From Semisulcospira habei (lineage: Eukaryota > Mollusca > Gastropoda > Semisulcospiridae), in assembly GCA_036245525.1 (NCBI GenBank), contig BTPG01000005.1, positions 129,620,101-129,684,100 on the forward strand: 64,000 bases of DNA. The letters are read 5' to 3'. The notes beneath the pieces are model-generated. The model searched no databases. It saw only the letters and a list, made by a program, of their open reading frames with translations, and was not told the DNA's origin. The number at the start of each line of letters is the position of its first letter. Position 1 is the first letter of the stretch. The position numbers were made by a program, and so were the translations under genes. Shown in pieces: positions 55,081 through 64,000 of the stretch.

Positions 55081-55153
55081 AAAAAATTAAAAAGAGCGCG
55101 TTGATACATCTACATTTTGTCGTATTCGATCTTAGTACAAGCAAAGTCGACTC

Positions 55154-55154
55154 T

Positions 55155-55185
<31 letters not shown>
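55154..55185. repeat. poly-T run
   Basis: About 31 consecutive T; on the minus strand a poly-A tail, but no element body could be assigned to it. Confidence 0.8.
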
Positions 55186-55188
<3 letters not shown>

Positions 55189-55402
55189 CTCGGGATCGGC
55201 TCAGAAAATGAGAGGTGGGTGATAGAGGCGTGTCGTTTGTCAGTATTCAGTGAAACACTCTATAGAGGCTTTTTTGGCCGCACATGTTAGTATCATTAGT
55301 GGTAAATTATTGAATGTTGGGATATAAAACCACTCAGAGATTGACATTCTAGCAGAATTCACCGTTGCGTTGCGCAGCATTCCATAGCCTGAGATCAGTT
55401 GC

Positions 55403-55497
55403 ATGAGTGAGCTGAGTCTTGCGCAAGCCATTAAGCAAGGTGCTCCGCTTCAGCGGAGCACCTTGCTTAGTGACTTGCGCAGGACTAAGCTCAGATA
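55403..55497. mobile_element. hairpin element, family 9
   Basis: TGAGCTGAGTCTTGCGCAAG...CTTGCGCAGGACTAAGCTCA with a perfect centre CAAGGTGCTCCGCTTCAGCGGAGCACCTTG. Confidence 0.85.
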
Positions 55498-56445
55498 AGT
55501 AAGTAGCCCCTGGTTTCTCCGTTTCATTTTGTTCTCTTTCATTTATAAATGGTTCGAGTTCCTTGCAATCTGTAACTGAACTTCTGAACTGCTCGGTCTG
55601 ACGGCACAGCGCCCAAGTATTATACACGCAGACTCTTCAGTAAACTGAGACTCCGTGCGCTGGCCTTGGCAAAACTGCTAGCGTTCGCTGGCAACAGGTC
55701 TGCGGGTGCCGTGAGGATGTACAGGAACCGAAGGCTTCCGGCATTTGGCGCGGGTCTGCGGGCGGCATTGTCAGACATGTGGTTTGATGTCAGTCGAATT
55801 ACCCAGAATACCCCCAGATCTCTCTCGTCTTAGAAACACATCTCTAAAGTGGGGTTGAGGTACGTTCAGTTTTGCAAGCAGCGGGGGCACATGAGGATCA
55901 GTGCCTCTTGCAGGTGGTGGCAGTTCGCTGTAAGACGTTCTCAGTCAGTGAAGGAGACCTTTTTCGCGGCCCGTCAGTGGGTGTTCTTGAAGTGCCTTTC
56001 ACCCCTTTCCGCTTCCAGTCCCGGTCCGCGCGCGAGAGATGGACGGGATGGACGCACACTTGTCGCACACAACCGGTGTGGGACAGACTGTGATGAGTCA
56101 AGGGCACACTGGTCACCCGGCCTCTGCTCTTCGCCACTCCGGCCCAGAACTCATAGTCTATAGGGCTTGGGAAGTTCCCCGCGTTGCCTCGCAGCGTCGG
56201 GCGCGTCAGCCGCCGTCTTAAGAGGATAGAATAGGCTTAAGATAGTTGTTAAGTAGTGTTTCAACACGTTTTTCTTCATGTTTCTTCCTCTTTGGAAACA
56301 AACAAAAACAGATTCTGGCCCGTTAGCGGTTTCCTACGGTGATCGGCAAGACTTGCTGTTATTGCCTTTAGCACGTCAGGACTTTCCTGAAATTGTCCTG
56401 ACAGCGATTTCCCTCCTGTAGTGAATCGAGCATAATACTGATTCA
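55498..56445. other. intron 24 stretch, no gene recognised
   Basis: Moderately GC-rich; 55890-55920 resembles half of a family 6 hairpin (CATGAGGATCAGTGCCTCTTGCAG). Short open frames here show no domain. Confidence 0.45.
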
Positions 56446-56491
56446 TTCTTCTTTTTTTTTTCTTTTTTTTTTTCTTTTTTTTTTTCCTTTG
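56446..56491. repeat. pyrimidine tract upstream of exon 25
   Basis: T-runs separated by single C bases; it ends about 50 bases before the exon 25 acceptor. Confidence 0.85.
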
Positions 56492-56542
56492 TGCTGATGT
56501 AAAAATGCCTGGCTAATGCCTTACTTTGTAATCTTGTTTCAG

Positions 56543-56875
56543 AATTTTGAAAAGTCCAAAGTGGATCCCCTGCAGAAGCAGTTTGAGGCCGTCACTGCTC
56601 AGGGTCAGGCACTCATCAAGTCTGCCCCAGCCGGATCTAACACCAGTGGCCTGGAAACGGATCTCGAGTCTCTGGCAGATCGATGGGCCGAGCTGAGTGA
56701 GAAGGTGTCGGATCGCGACAAGAATCTGGATGCCGCTCTGCTGCAGTCCGGAAAGTTCCAAGACGCGATGGCATCCACACTGGCCTGGCTGGCAGAGACA
56801 GAGGAGATGGTGGCAGGACAGAAACCTCCCTCGCCCGAACAGCGCGTGGTGAAAGCTCAGCTACAAGAACAAAAG
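56543..56875 (+). CDS. MACF1/DST: spectraplakin exon 25 (one spectrin module)
   Basis: 111 codons, phase 0-0. Acceptor CTTGTTTCAG, donor AAG|GTGAAG. Contains LADRWAELSEKVSDRDKNL and STLAWLAETEEMV. Confidence 0.95.
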
Positions 56876-57075
56876 GTGAAGTGACATTTCTTCTTCTTCT
56901 GTTTGAAGCTCTCTTTTCCTCATTTCAGCTGTAATGTAATGTTTTCAGAACTACTGGTGGCAGACCATGGATGATGTAAGCATTGAAAGATAATGTATTT
57001 CAACCAAAAGGAATCACTCATAAGCTTGAAAAACATGTAGTTACGAAAGTTATATAGCAGATTGACTAAGTACCT

Positions 57076-57160
57076 CATGGATCTATGTGTGTTGGTCTGT
57101 GATTTTGAGCCGTAAGTCTCAAAATCACAGACAAGCACACATAGATCCATGAAGCTTTGA
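57076..57160. mobile_element. hairpin element, family 7 (near perfect)
   Basis: CATGGATCTATGTGTGTTGG...GCACACATAGATCCATG with inner TCTGTGATTTTGAG / CTCAAAATCACAGA. Confidence 0.85.
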
Positions 57161-57237
57161 TTTAGACACTGAGACAATGGAATTCGTTACTAACTGCAAG
57201 AAATCCATCATCATATCATAATTTTCTACTCCTACAG

Positions 57238-57564
57238 CTGGTTCAGAAGATGGTCAGCGATCGTGCATCAGGTGTGCAGGCCGTCAAGGACTCTGGCTCC
57301 AAGCTGGTCAGCGGGCTTGAGCCCAAGGAACGGAAGAAGATTGAGGGTGAGCTGCAGCAGCTGGACAAACGCTGGGGCCTGCTGACCACGCGCGTGTCGG
57401 ATCGCACCGGCATGTTGGAGGAAGTTCAGGGACTGGCGAACGAGTTTCAGGAAATCCTTGAGCCGCTGATGACCTGGTTGGATGCCAGTGACAAGCAATT
57501 CAACGCCCTGGAGCCACACTCCCCAGACGCTGATGGTATCGAGCGCCTGATACGTGAACTCAAG
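57238..57564 (+). CDS. MACF1/DST: spectraplakin exon 26 (one spectrin module)
   Basis: 109 codons, phase 0-0. Acceptor CTCCTACAG, donor AAG|GTACGT. Contains LDKRWGLLTTRVSDRTGML and PLMTWLDASDKQF. The gene continues beyond the window; everything after this is intron. Confidence 0.95.
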
Positions 57565-58149
57565 GTACGTTGATGTGGAGAATTCAAGAAGCACGCAAAC
57601 ATGTTTACAGAGATATCTTTTTGTTATAAAATTAAGAGGAATTGAGTCCTAAAAGAGATTTTTACAAATGAATTTTTCTCTAAAATGTACTTTTTCGAAA
57701 ATTACTTACCGATGTCATTACTACAAAGCAGAGGGAAACCATCCTATAGCTTACATAGCCAAAAACTTAGCTGTGTACCTATAGGGCCAGGGGAGGCAAC
57801 CTAGTGGCGCCGTGACCCAGTACCCCGAGTAGCCTCCCGTCCACCCCATACGGGTAACTGCCCTGTGCAGACACGCCAGTTTATTCGCTTAGCTGACTAG
57901 CGGCAAGTGGGGCAGGTGGGAGGGCCGTCCGAGTAATGGCATCGGTAAGTATTTTTCGAAAAAATACATTTTAGAGAAAAAATTCATTTGTTTCATCAAA
58001 AACATTACTGATGCTATTACTACAAGGAAGAATAGCAAAAAGGAGGAGGGTATCGCGTAACCCAGTAACCCGACAAGCTAGCTAGCCCCGCCCTCCCCGG
58101 AGCAAACTCCCGATAATTTTAGCTAAAGGTTACTAACGGCACCAAGGGT

Positions 58150-59040
58150 GCCGGGAGGGAGTGTTGCACCGCGGTGGTGTCATCCACCAGGGCCAGGTAG
58201 TCTCACTGGCCAGCCAGGTTTCAGAGGTAGAATCGGGTGAAGGTCGACTCTGTTCACCAGCCCACAGCCGCCACCATGTCTCTGACGGCACAGTTACGGT
58301 CGAAGGCGATGCTTGTGGTAGGCGGAGCGTATCACCCATCGGAGCCAGTACGGAATCATCTGGGCCGAGAAGTCCGATCTACCTGGGGACACAGGAGAAA
58401 AAGGCGGGGGCGTCGCCTGCGGAGCGGATTGGTTCGGTGCAGGTACACGCATAAGGGTCTCACCAGGTCCTGATTCCTGGCTTCCCGGTTCAGGCCTATC
58501 CCCTTCAGCGGTGGTACGGTGATCACCTGGGGGGCAGACAATGGGACTGCGTCCTGGCCAGAAAGGCCAGGTCTGCCAGTAGCTGCACAGAGCCGTCCAT
58601 CCTGAACTGCAGCAGGAGGGGTTGCGCCGAAGGCGCGTGCAGCTCCCTCACTCTGGAGGCCGTGGCAAGGGTGAGAAGAAGCAGGTCTTCTACGTTACGT
58701 CGGCCACCAGGTCAGCCGTGTCTTTGCACTTGCCGGGGTCCAGGCGGCCCAAGGGTCAGGACATGTCAGCAATCAGGTGAGGAAGCCCCTGATGGTGATC
58801 GGCGCCAGGTGCTGCTCGTCGAAAGCCAGAGGAAGAATTCAGCCAGGTGGGGATGTCAGATCGGCAGGAGCGCAGTGTCGGTCGTCGCACCAAGACTCCA
58901 GGATTCGCCACGTTCCATCGTAGCCTTAAGGTTCGAGGGTCTGCGGCCTGGAGCGAAAGCTTCCACTGCTGCACTCGAGAAGCGGCTTGCGACGAGGGCA
59001 TGCCCCACCATCTCCAGGCGTGGAGTAGGAGTCGCTCGGA
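58150..59040 (-). pseudogene. DIRS D tyrosine recombinase remnants
   Basis: Minus strand: RLEMVGHALVASRFSSAAVEA at the N-terminal side; the C-terminal box FDRNCAV followed by RDMVAAVG at 58262-58306. The HxxR region just upstream is frameshifted. Several other breaks. Confidence 0.7.
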
Positions 59041-59379
59041 CACGGAAGGTAAAACGCCCGCCGTGGTTACTTGAGCATTGAGCGTGGTGTGGGGAGCTGC
59101 AGAGAGGGTCCTGGTTCAGATGAGGGGAGCTGGGTGGCTCAGTGGTCCAAGACTTAGTCCAGCAGAACGGGCCACTAGCAATCGAATCGCATTGCATCCC
59201 TAGAGCATGCGCAGGACCTGGGGACCAGCACTGTGGACGCAAAGAGACCTTCCCAGGAGAAGGGAGCACATCTACTGCCCAGGCTAGGGGGCCAAAATGG
59301 GTGAGACGAAGAGGGGCAGCTGGCGGTTCCACCTCGTCACGAAGAGGTCGACCAGAGGAGACTCCCACGCCGTCCAGAT

Positions 59380-60190
59380 CATCCGAAAGGTGTCCGGGTG
59401 TAGTGCCCAATTGGTGTCATGAAGCTGGCCGGGTCGCGAGAGGGAGACTGCGAGGCCAAACGGAGAGGGATGTCGCGGTCTTCACCCCACCGGAGGAGCT
59501 GGTAGAGAAGAAGGCAGAGGGTGGGGAAGCCAGGCCCACCCTGCTTCTGAGTGTAAGAGACCACAGCGGCGCTGTCAGAGGACGAGCAGTTCCTGGCGTT
59601 CGAGAGTGGTTTCCCAGGTGAGGAGGGCTTGCCAACCCGCTTGCAGCTACAACCAGTTGATACATTAGTCCGCAATGTCTGTGGTCCTGCTGCCGGAACC
59701 TGGAGAACGTCGGCAGCAGGTGCGCGTGCCACCCGGCGCGGCTAGCGTTGATGCAGAGGGGCTATGGGGGTGGAGAGTAGAGAGGTACTACCGGACATGA
59801 GTCATCAGGATCCGCCCAATGGAGGAGGTGGGGGAGGGGCAACGGAAGCACTGGTACCGAGTCTCAACATCGCCAGTTGAGAGTCGCCAGTGAAGAAGTA
59901 GGGGCAGTTGAAGCGGACGAGAGTAGAGACGGCCACAGGGGAGTAAGTCCGCTGCAGCACACATCAGGCCCAGGAGCTGCAACCACACTCTGGCGGAGAC
60001 CTACTCCTGTGGAAACACTAACCGAGGCCGGGTTCGCCAACTTCGTATCCGCAGTTCCGGTAGTCTCACCAGGTTGAGGTCTTTTCCAGAACTCCATGCC
60101 CAGGTGAACGAAGCGGCGGGACGGGGCGAGGTCCGACCTCAGTACGTTGACCATGAAGGTCGAGAAGGTCCAGCAAGGCATCTCAATCCT
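59380..60190 (-). pseudogene. DIRS D reverse transcriptase-RNase H remnants
   Basis: Minus strand: SDLAPSRRFVHLGMEF (RT thumb region, about 60065-60130) and SDSAAVVSYTQKQGG with LLYQLLRWGEDRDIPL (RNase H, about 59470-59590). Frameshifts throughout. Confidence 0.7.
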
Positions 60191-60313
60191 TCTCCAAGGC
60201 GGCCCGCCGATTGGTTGTGCAAGGGCAGATCATCTAGGAATCCGAAGGTGGCTCGGGGATATTCGTCTGGATGCGACTACTTCCACGGAGATGAACCTGT
60301 TCCGTGCGAGAGG

Positions 60314-62103
60314 TCAAAGATTGGGAGCTCCGTGTCTCCGAGCTTGGGAACCAGGAGACGGCTGTAGAAGGCCGGGGAGTCGTGACGCGTAACCACCTCC
60401 GAGGCATCCTACTGCAACAGCACGGCAATCTCTCCCCGAAGAGGGGCCGCCTGAGCCGGTCCGAAGGGACGGAAGTCCCCACAGGGCTGCAACGAAGCGG
60501 GCAGCCGAGGTGTGGGGACGTCCCGGTGTCAGGTGCGGGCAGCCATTCCTGGAGGGTGGGCAAGAGAAGGGTCTAACAGTCTGCAGGGAGAGACGCAGGG
60601 CCTTGCAGGCGGCTGAAAACCGGGAGGAGACGAAGCGGGTGGGCCAGAGGTCCCTGTACGCGTCCTTCACCGTCTGCCAGGCAGGATCGAAGCGTAGCGG
60701 TTCGCGGAAAGGGGTCAGACGCAGCTGTCTGCGTAGGTTCGGCGGCACTGGGCACAGTGTTGACGGAAGCGTGGTAAGCCGCATGGTGGCCAGGGCTAAG
60801 GCGAGGACGTCTCCTAACAGCGGAGTGAAACGACGGGCGCCAGGCCTCCTCCACACGAGAGATGACAGCTTGCGTAACCATGTTGAGCAATCCTCCACAG
60901 GCGAGGCATTGCGGAAGAGGGACGCTGTCCGATCCAGATCGGGTGGGAAGCAGTGCCAGCGAAGCATGAAGTCCATCCGCACGTAACTGCACCGGGGGTC
61001 TACAAGGCCGAGAGCATCCTCTTGGGGGGCGAGGAAAGGCAGGCTCCCGGGGGAAAAGACGAAGCGATGAGGCGCGTCCCCAGAACCAGGGAGCGAAGAG
61101 TCTCCGACCTAGACGTCAGAGTGCCGTCAGCGACGAAGGAGCATCCGACGAGCGTGCGTGTGGGGAGGCCAAAGGGCTATGGCGCGCTGAAGCGGAATCG
61201 TCCCGGGAAGCGCTGAGGGCGTCATCATCCTCGGGAGGAACGAGAGGCCGGCGCTGAGGGTGCAAGGCGGCGGGCTCCGTTGAGACTCGAATCCGAGGAG
61301 AGCGACAGCGAGGGGTGAGCGGGAATCCTCCGAGACGTGCGGGGAAGGCCAAGGTCGAGGCATCCAGGAACAAGGAGCCCGAAGCAGACCTGGTCGCCGG
61401 GTGGGAGCGCAGGAACAACGGGCAGAGACTGAGGAGCGGGGCGGGCGACGACGCTGAGATCCGGGATCGTGGAGCCGCAGAACAGCTGACAGGAGACCGT
61501 AGTCTGTGAAGGAACACGTCGACGTGGGCTCCGAAAGCACAAGCGGGTGTGCAGGGTCCAAGCTGTGTCTGTCCTTGAGCGTTCCAGGGGTCGCCTGTCA
61601 AGTCGAAGGTCCGGCGTCGGGAAGTGCGTGTGGTTTACTTCCTAGTCTTTCCTTGTGAGGCTTATGTTCCGCAAGGCGGGGCGAGCTAGCTCGCTGCAGG
61701 CCAGGTTTGAGCAAGCTGGTGCGCAAGGGGGGAATACGTCCCCCAACGTCAGGGCTTGGCAGCCGTTTGTTTTTCGCAAAGCGGGGCAAGCGGACTCGCT
61801 GCGAACCAGACTTGAGCAAGTAGGTGCGCAAGGGAGGATCCCTGCTATGCTGTCACCCAACAGCAGTGTTGGTGCTTCTTCGTTGGTCAGGGGCCGAGGC
61901 ATGCGTGAGGCTGCGGGACGGCGGTGGACGTTCACGCTGATAGTAGCTCCAGAGCTGGGACCAGTTCCTCTACCAAGGGTGCGCAGAACATCACAGGCGC
62001 GGCCGGAGGCACAACAGGAGCAGGAGAGGCACACTGCATGCATAAACTCGGCCACCGAAAATCGCCACATCGGGTGCAGGTGCAGACTTGACAACTGCAA
62101 CAC
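60314..62103 (-). pseudogene. DIRS D gag-like region with Cys motif
   Basis: The upstream part (about 62036-62095, minus) reads CTRCGDFRWPS then CMQC, matching DIRS B. A longer open frame (60982-60314) has FDPAWQTVKDAYRDLW and resembles no named domain; probably structural gag-like protein. Confidence 0.5.
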
Positions 62104-62499
62104 CAGGTCAGAACAAGCGCCTATATTGCATCCCAGTAGCCCTTTCTACCGCTGACCGCCTCAATGGTGACGGTACGTGCCGCCAGTCTCAGCTGCGAAG
62201 GATGCATCTGACAGTGCTTATAACAAGCCAGAGCCTTCCTATAAGGGCGCTTGTTATCATATGTATAGGCGAAAAGAAGGACTATGGTGCACCAGAAGGT
62301 GTGTGTCGTTTTTATTTAGTTATTGCACTGCAGAATAGTGACTGACTACACAAAGAAATTAATGATATAATAGTATTATGCCAGCATGAAAGTGTGCTGT
62401 GCACAGGAGTGTACTAGAAAATCTTCTCTTCTTCCAGTCCAAAGGTATGAGAAACACTGTGTATATATCTGAACATGGATACTAGCCTGTCAGGATACA

Positions 62500-62740
62500 T
62501 GGGTGTGCATGACACAGACATCGCCAGTGTCTTTAAAATGCGACGAGCACGCTGGGTGTCCAACAAATGTGGGTGTATGCATCATGTCCATAAAATGTGG
62601 TGTGTGAACACCAACATATGTGTGTATACACCAGTGTGATCGTAAAAAATATGTGTATATATAACGTGGGTGAGCGCACCAGTGTGTCTGCAAGAATGTG
62701 GATGTGCATGCTGGTATGGGTGCACAAGACAAATGGACAC
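62500..62740. repeat. diverged GT-rich minisatellite in DIRS D
   Basis: Loosely repeating words AAAATGTGG / GTGTATGCA / CACCAGTGTG at roughly 25-50 base spacing. Confidence 0.45.
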
Positions 62741-63095
62741 CATCATCAAGAAACAGGTGGTCGTGGCTGCTACACCACATCACGAGTGCACCCGAGCACG
62801 CAGAACACTGACAGTGATGCCGGCGCCATAGGCGCCTGTCGCTGGCACACATCGAGACCTTACCTAGCCATCTTGCAGAGGCTGGGGGAAGGGAATAACC
62901 TGACACGCAGAAGCGGGAGCGCCACACCAAGGCGCCGGGGGCCGCACACGTCAGGCAAGGGCACCGAGTCCGTGACGGAAGTCCCAGAGGTCCGGAACAC
63001 AGACGAACTTGTCCGAAGGCACCCAGAAAAGAACCACAGAAGTAACAACAGTTCAAAGCACCTGAGTGCAACACACCGCCGGGAACTGAGGCTCC

Positions 63096-63421
63096 AAGTC
63101 GCAGGCACAACCGGTGCAGAACCCTACACAGCCGTAGGGAAACTGCAGAGGGCGAACGCACGTCTGCACAACACATCCTGCGCGCTTACAGAGAACACCA
63201 GAGAAGAAGAAGCACACAAGGAACAACAGTCCAATGGCGCCGGTCAAGGCTACGAGCACACAGCTGGAAACCAAGTCTCTCAGGGTGCAGGGAACACGGC
63301 GCACAAAGCCAGCTGGAATAAGCACACAAGTGGCAAAAGTCTAAGCCTCCGAGGCCAGCAAGAATAACCAAGTCTCATAGGTCGCAGGTACAACCGGTGC
63401 AGAACCATACACAGCCGTAGG
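63096..63421. repeat. direct repeat pair in DIRS D
   Basis: GTCGCAGGCACAACCGGTGC...CACAGCCGTAGG at 63099-63139 recurs at 63380-63421 with few differences. Confidence 0.75.
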
Positions 63422-63733
63422 CTCAACACCGCAGTAGGCTAACAAACGTCTTAACTCCATAAGCTAAAGGAATAAACTGGCGTGTCTGCACATGGCAGTT
63501 ACCCGTAAGACGGGACAGGAGGCTACTCAGGGTACTGGGTCACGGCACCCGTAGGTTGCCTCCCCTGGCCCTATAGGTACACATCATAAGTTTTTGGCTA
63601 AAATTATGTAAGCTATAGGATGGTTCCCTGTCCTTGTAATGGCATCGGTAATGTTTTTGAGGAAACAAAGAGACAGCTAAACATATACAACAGAACCTGT
63701 TTGATTAACCAACCTTACTAGAGATCACCTGTC

Positions 63734-63780
63734 ATTAAAGACCATCATTTAGGTGGCTACCTGAATGATGGTCTTTAAGC
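63734..63780. mobile_element. short hairpin, family 12
   Basis: TTAAAGACCATCATTTAGGT / ACCTGAATGATGGTCTTTAA, an almost perfect stem. Confidence 0.7.
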
Positions 63781-63968
63781 CGCAAAGCCCTGACATGTGA
63801 CGACATGCTAGTTCAAGGGTGGTGTCAGAATAGCTTGGCGCCTATAGGTGCCAAGCTATTCTGACACCACCCTTAAACTATCATGGGCGATCTGTCTCCA
63901 GAACTGTGACAGACTTCAAAGGATATCAACAAAAATTTATAATTTTATTCTCAGGATGTAATGAGTTA
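63776..63968. mobile_element. hairpin MITE, family 2
   Basis: Stem AGTTCAAGGGTGGTGTCAGA / TCTGACACCACCCTTAAACT around GGCGCCTATAGGTGCC; right end CTCAGGATGTAATGAGTTAA. Confidence 0.78.
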
Positions 63969-64000
63969 ATGACAAATGACACTTTTTCTTGAGAGAGTAC

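Larger units (their letters stand above)
1..57564 (+). other. MACF1/DST: spectraplakin gene locus (26 exons, both ends outside window)
   Basis: Joining 26 exons gives 4637 codons without a stop, and intron phase matches at every junction. The order plakin repeats, disordered linker, spectrin-repeat rod is the layout of MACF1b/dystonin-b and the plakin-repeat isoforms of Drosophila shot. Members of the family crosslink actin, microtubules and adhesion sites in the cytoplasm. The actin-binding calponin-homology domains and plakin domain should lie upstream, and the EF-hand and GAR domains downstream; none is in the window. Which vertebrate paralogue it matches is not meaningful, since invertebrates usually have one spectraplakin. 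Exon boundaries were chosen from splice consensus, frame continuity and spectrin-repeat spacing. Confidence 0.93.
57668..63670 (-). mobile_element. DIRS-like retrotransposon D (reverse orientation)
   Basis: 6 kb in intron 26. The inverted ends are 57671-57903 and about 63480-63668 (CTATAGGTACAC, GCCAAAAACTTA and complements). The internal complementary region, with joined ends (TCGGTAAGTATTTTTCGAAA... AAAACATTACTGATGC), lies at about 57925-58030, which places the coding strand on minus. Remnants in minus order: Cys motif, gag-like, RT, RNase H, recombinase. Confidence 0.83.

Noticed and set aside
62597..63367. 256-codon + strand frame as a gene
   Set aside because: Antisense to DIRS D leader, low complexity with internal repeats, no family resemblance.
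1..64000. tRNA genes, snoRNAs or other structured RNA genes
   Set aside because: Apart from the 5S-like segment no convincing tRNA or small RNA gene was seen; hairpins are better explained as MITEs.

Overview
This is a stretch of an animal nuclear genome, most likely a mollusc or another lophotrochozoan. The gene is split by canonical GT-AG introns. The introns are packed with palindromic miniature elements, LINEs, DIRS-type retrotransposons and a 163-bp tandem repeat of a kind I associate with molluscan introns. A 5S rRNA-like stretch also has an invertebrate look. The species call is inference; the eukaryotic intron-exon architecture is seen directly.

One host gene on the + strand fills the window: a spectraplakin (MACF1 / dystonin / Drosophila shot family), a giant linker between actin filaments, microtubules and intermediate-filament-type partners. 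I place 26 coding exons between base 1 and 57564, 4637 codons in one continuous reading frame with matching phases at every junction. Both gene ends lie outside the window. Exons 1-2 (exon 2 alone is 7377 bp) encode plakin/plectin repeats in two blocks, then a long disordered linker. Exons 3-26 encode the spectrin-repeat rod. From exon 13 onward the rod is cut into nine modules of 107-111 codons, each bounded by phase-0 introns.

The introns hold the accessory material. Four related DIRS-like tyrosine-recombinase retrotransposons sit in introns 5, 15, 16 and 26 (A, B and C on +, D on -). All are broken, but each keeps inverted terminal repeats and an internal complementary region. DIRS B carries a near-complete 5S rRNA sequence and a nested hAT-like deletion derivative. 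Intron 20 holds a 5'-truncated LINE flanked by a ~95-bp duplication that copies the end of exon 20. Intron 24 holds a tandem array with alternating monomers and a LINE whose 632-codon open frame has an internal in-frame deletion.

The rest is dominated by more than 40 hairpin elements in about a dozen families. Several unrelated-looking families share the ends TTAACCC...GGGTTAA, as expected of piggyBac-type non-autonomous elements. Some supply or crowd host splice signals, most strikingly around exon 12.

Boundaries of degraded elements are approximate. Family names for elements rest on motifs read by eye, not on database searches.
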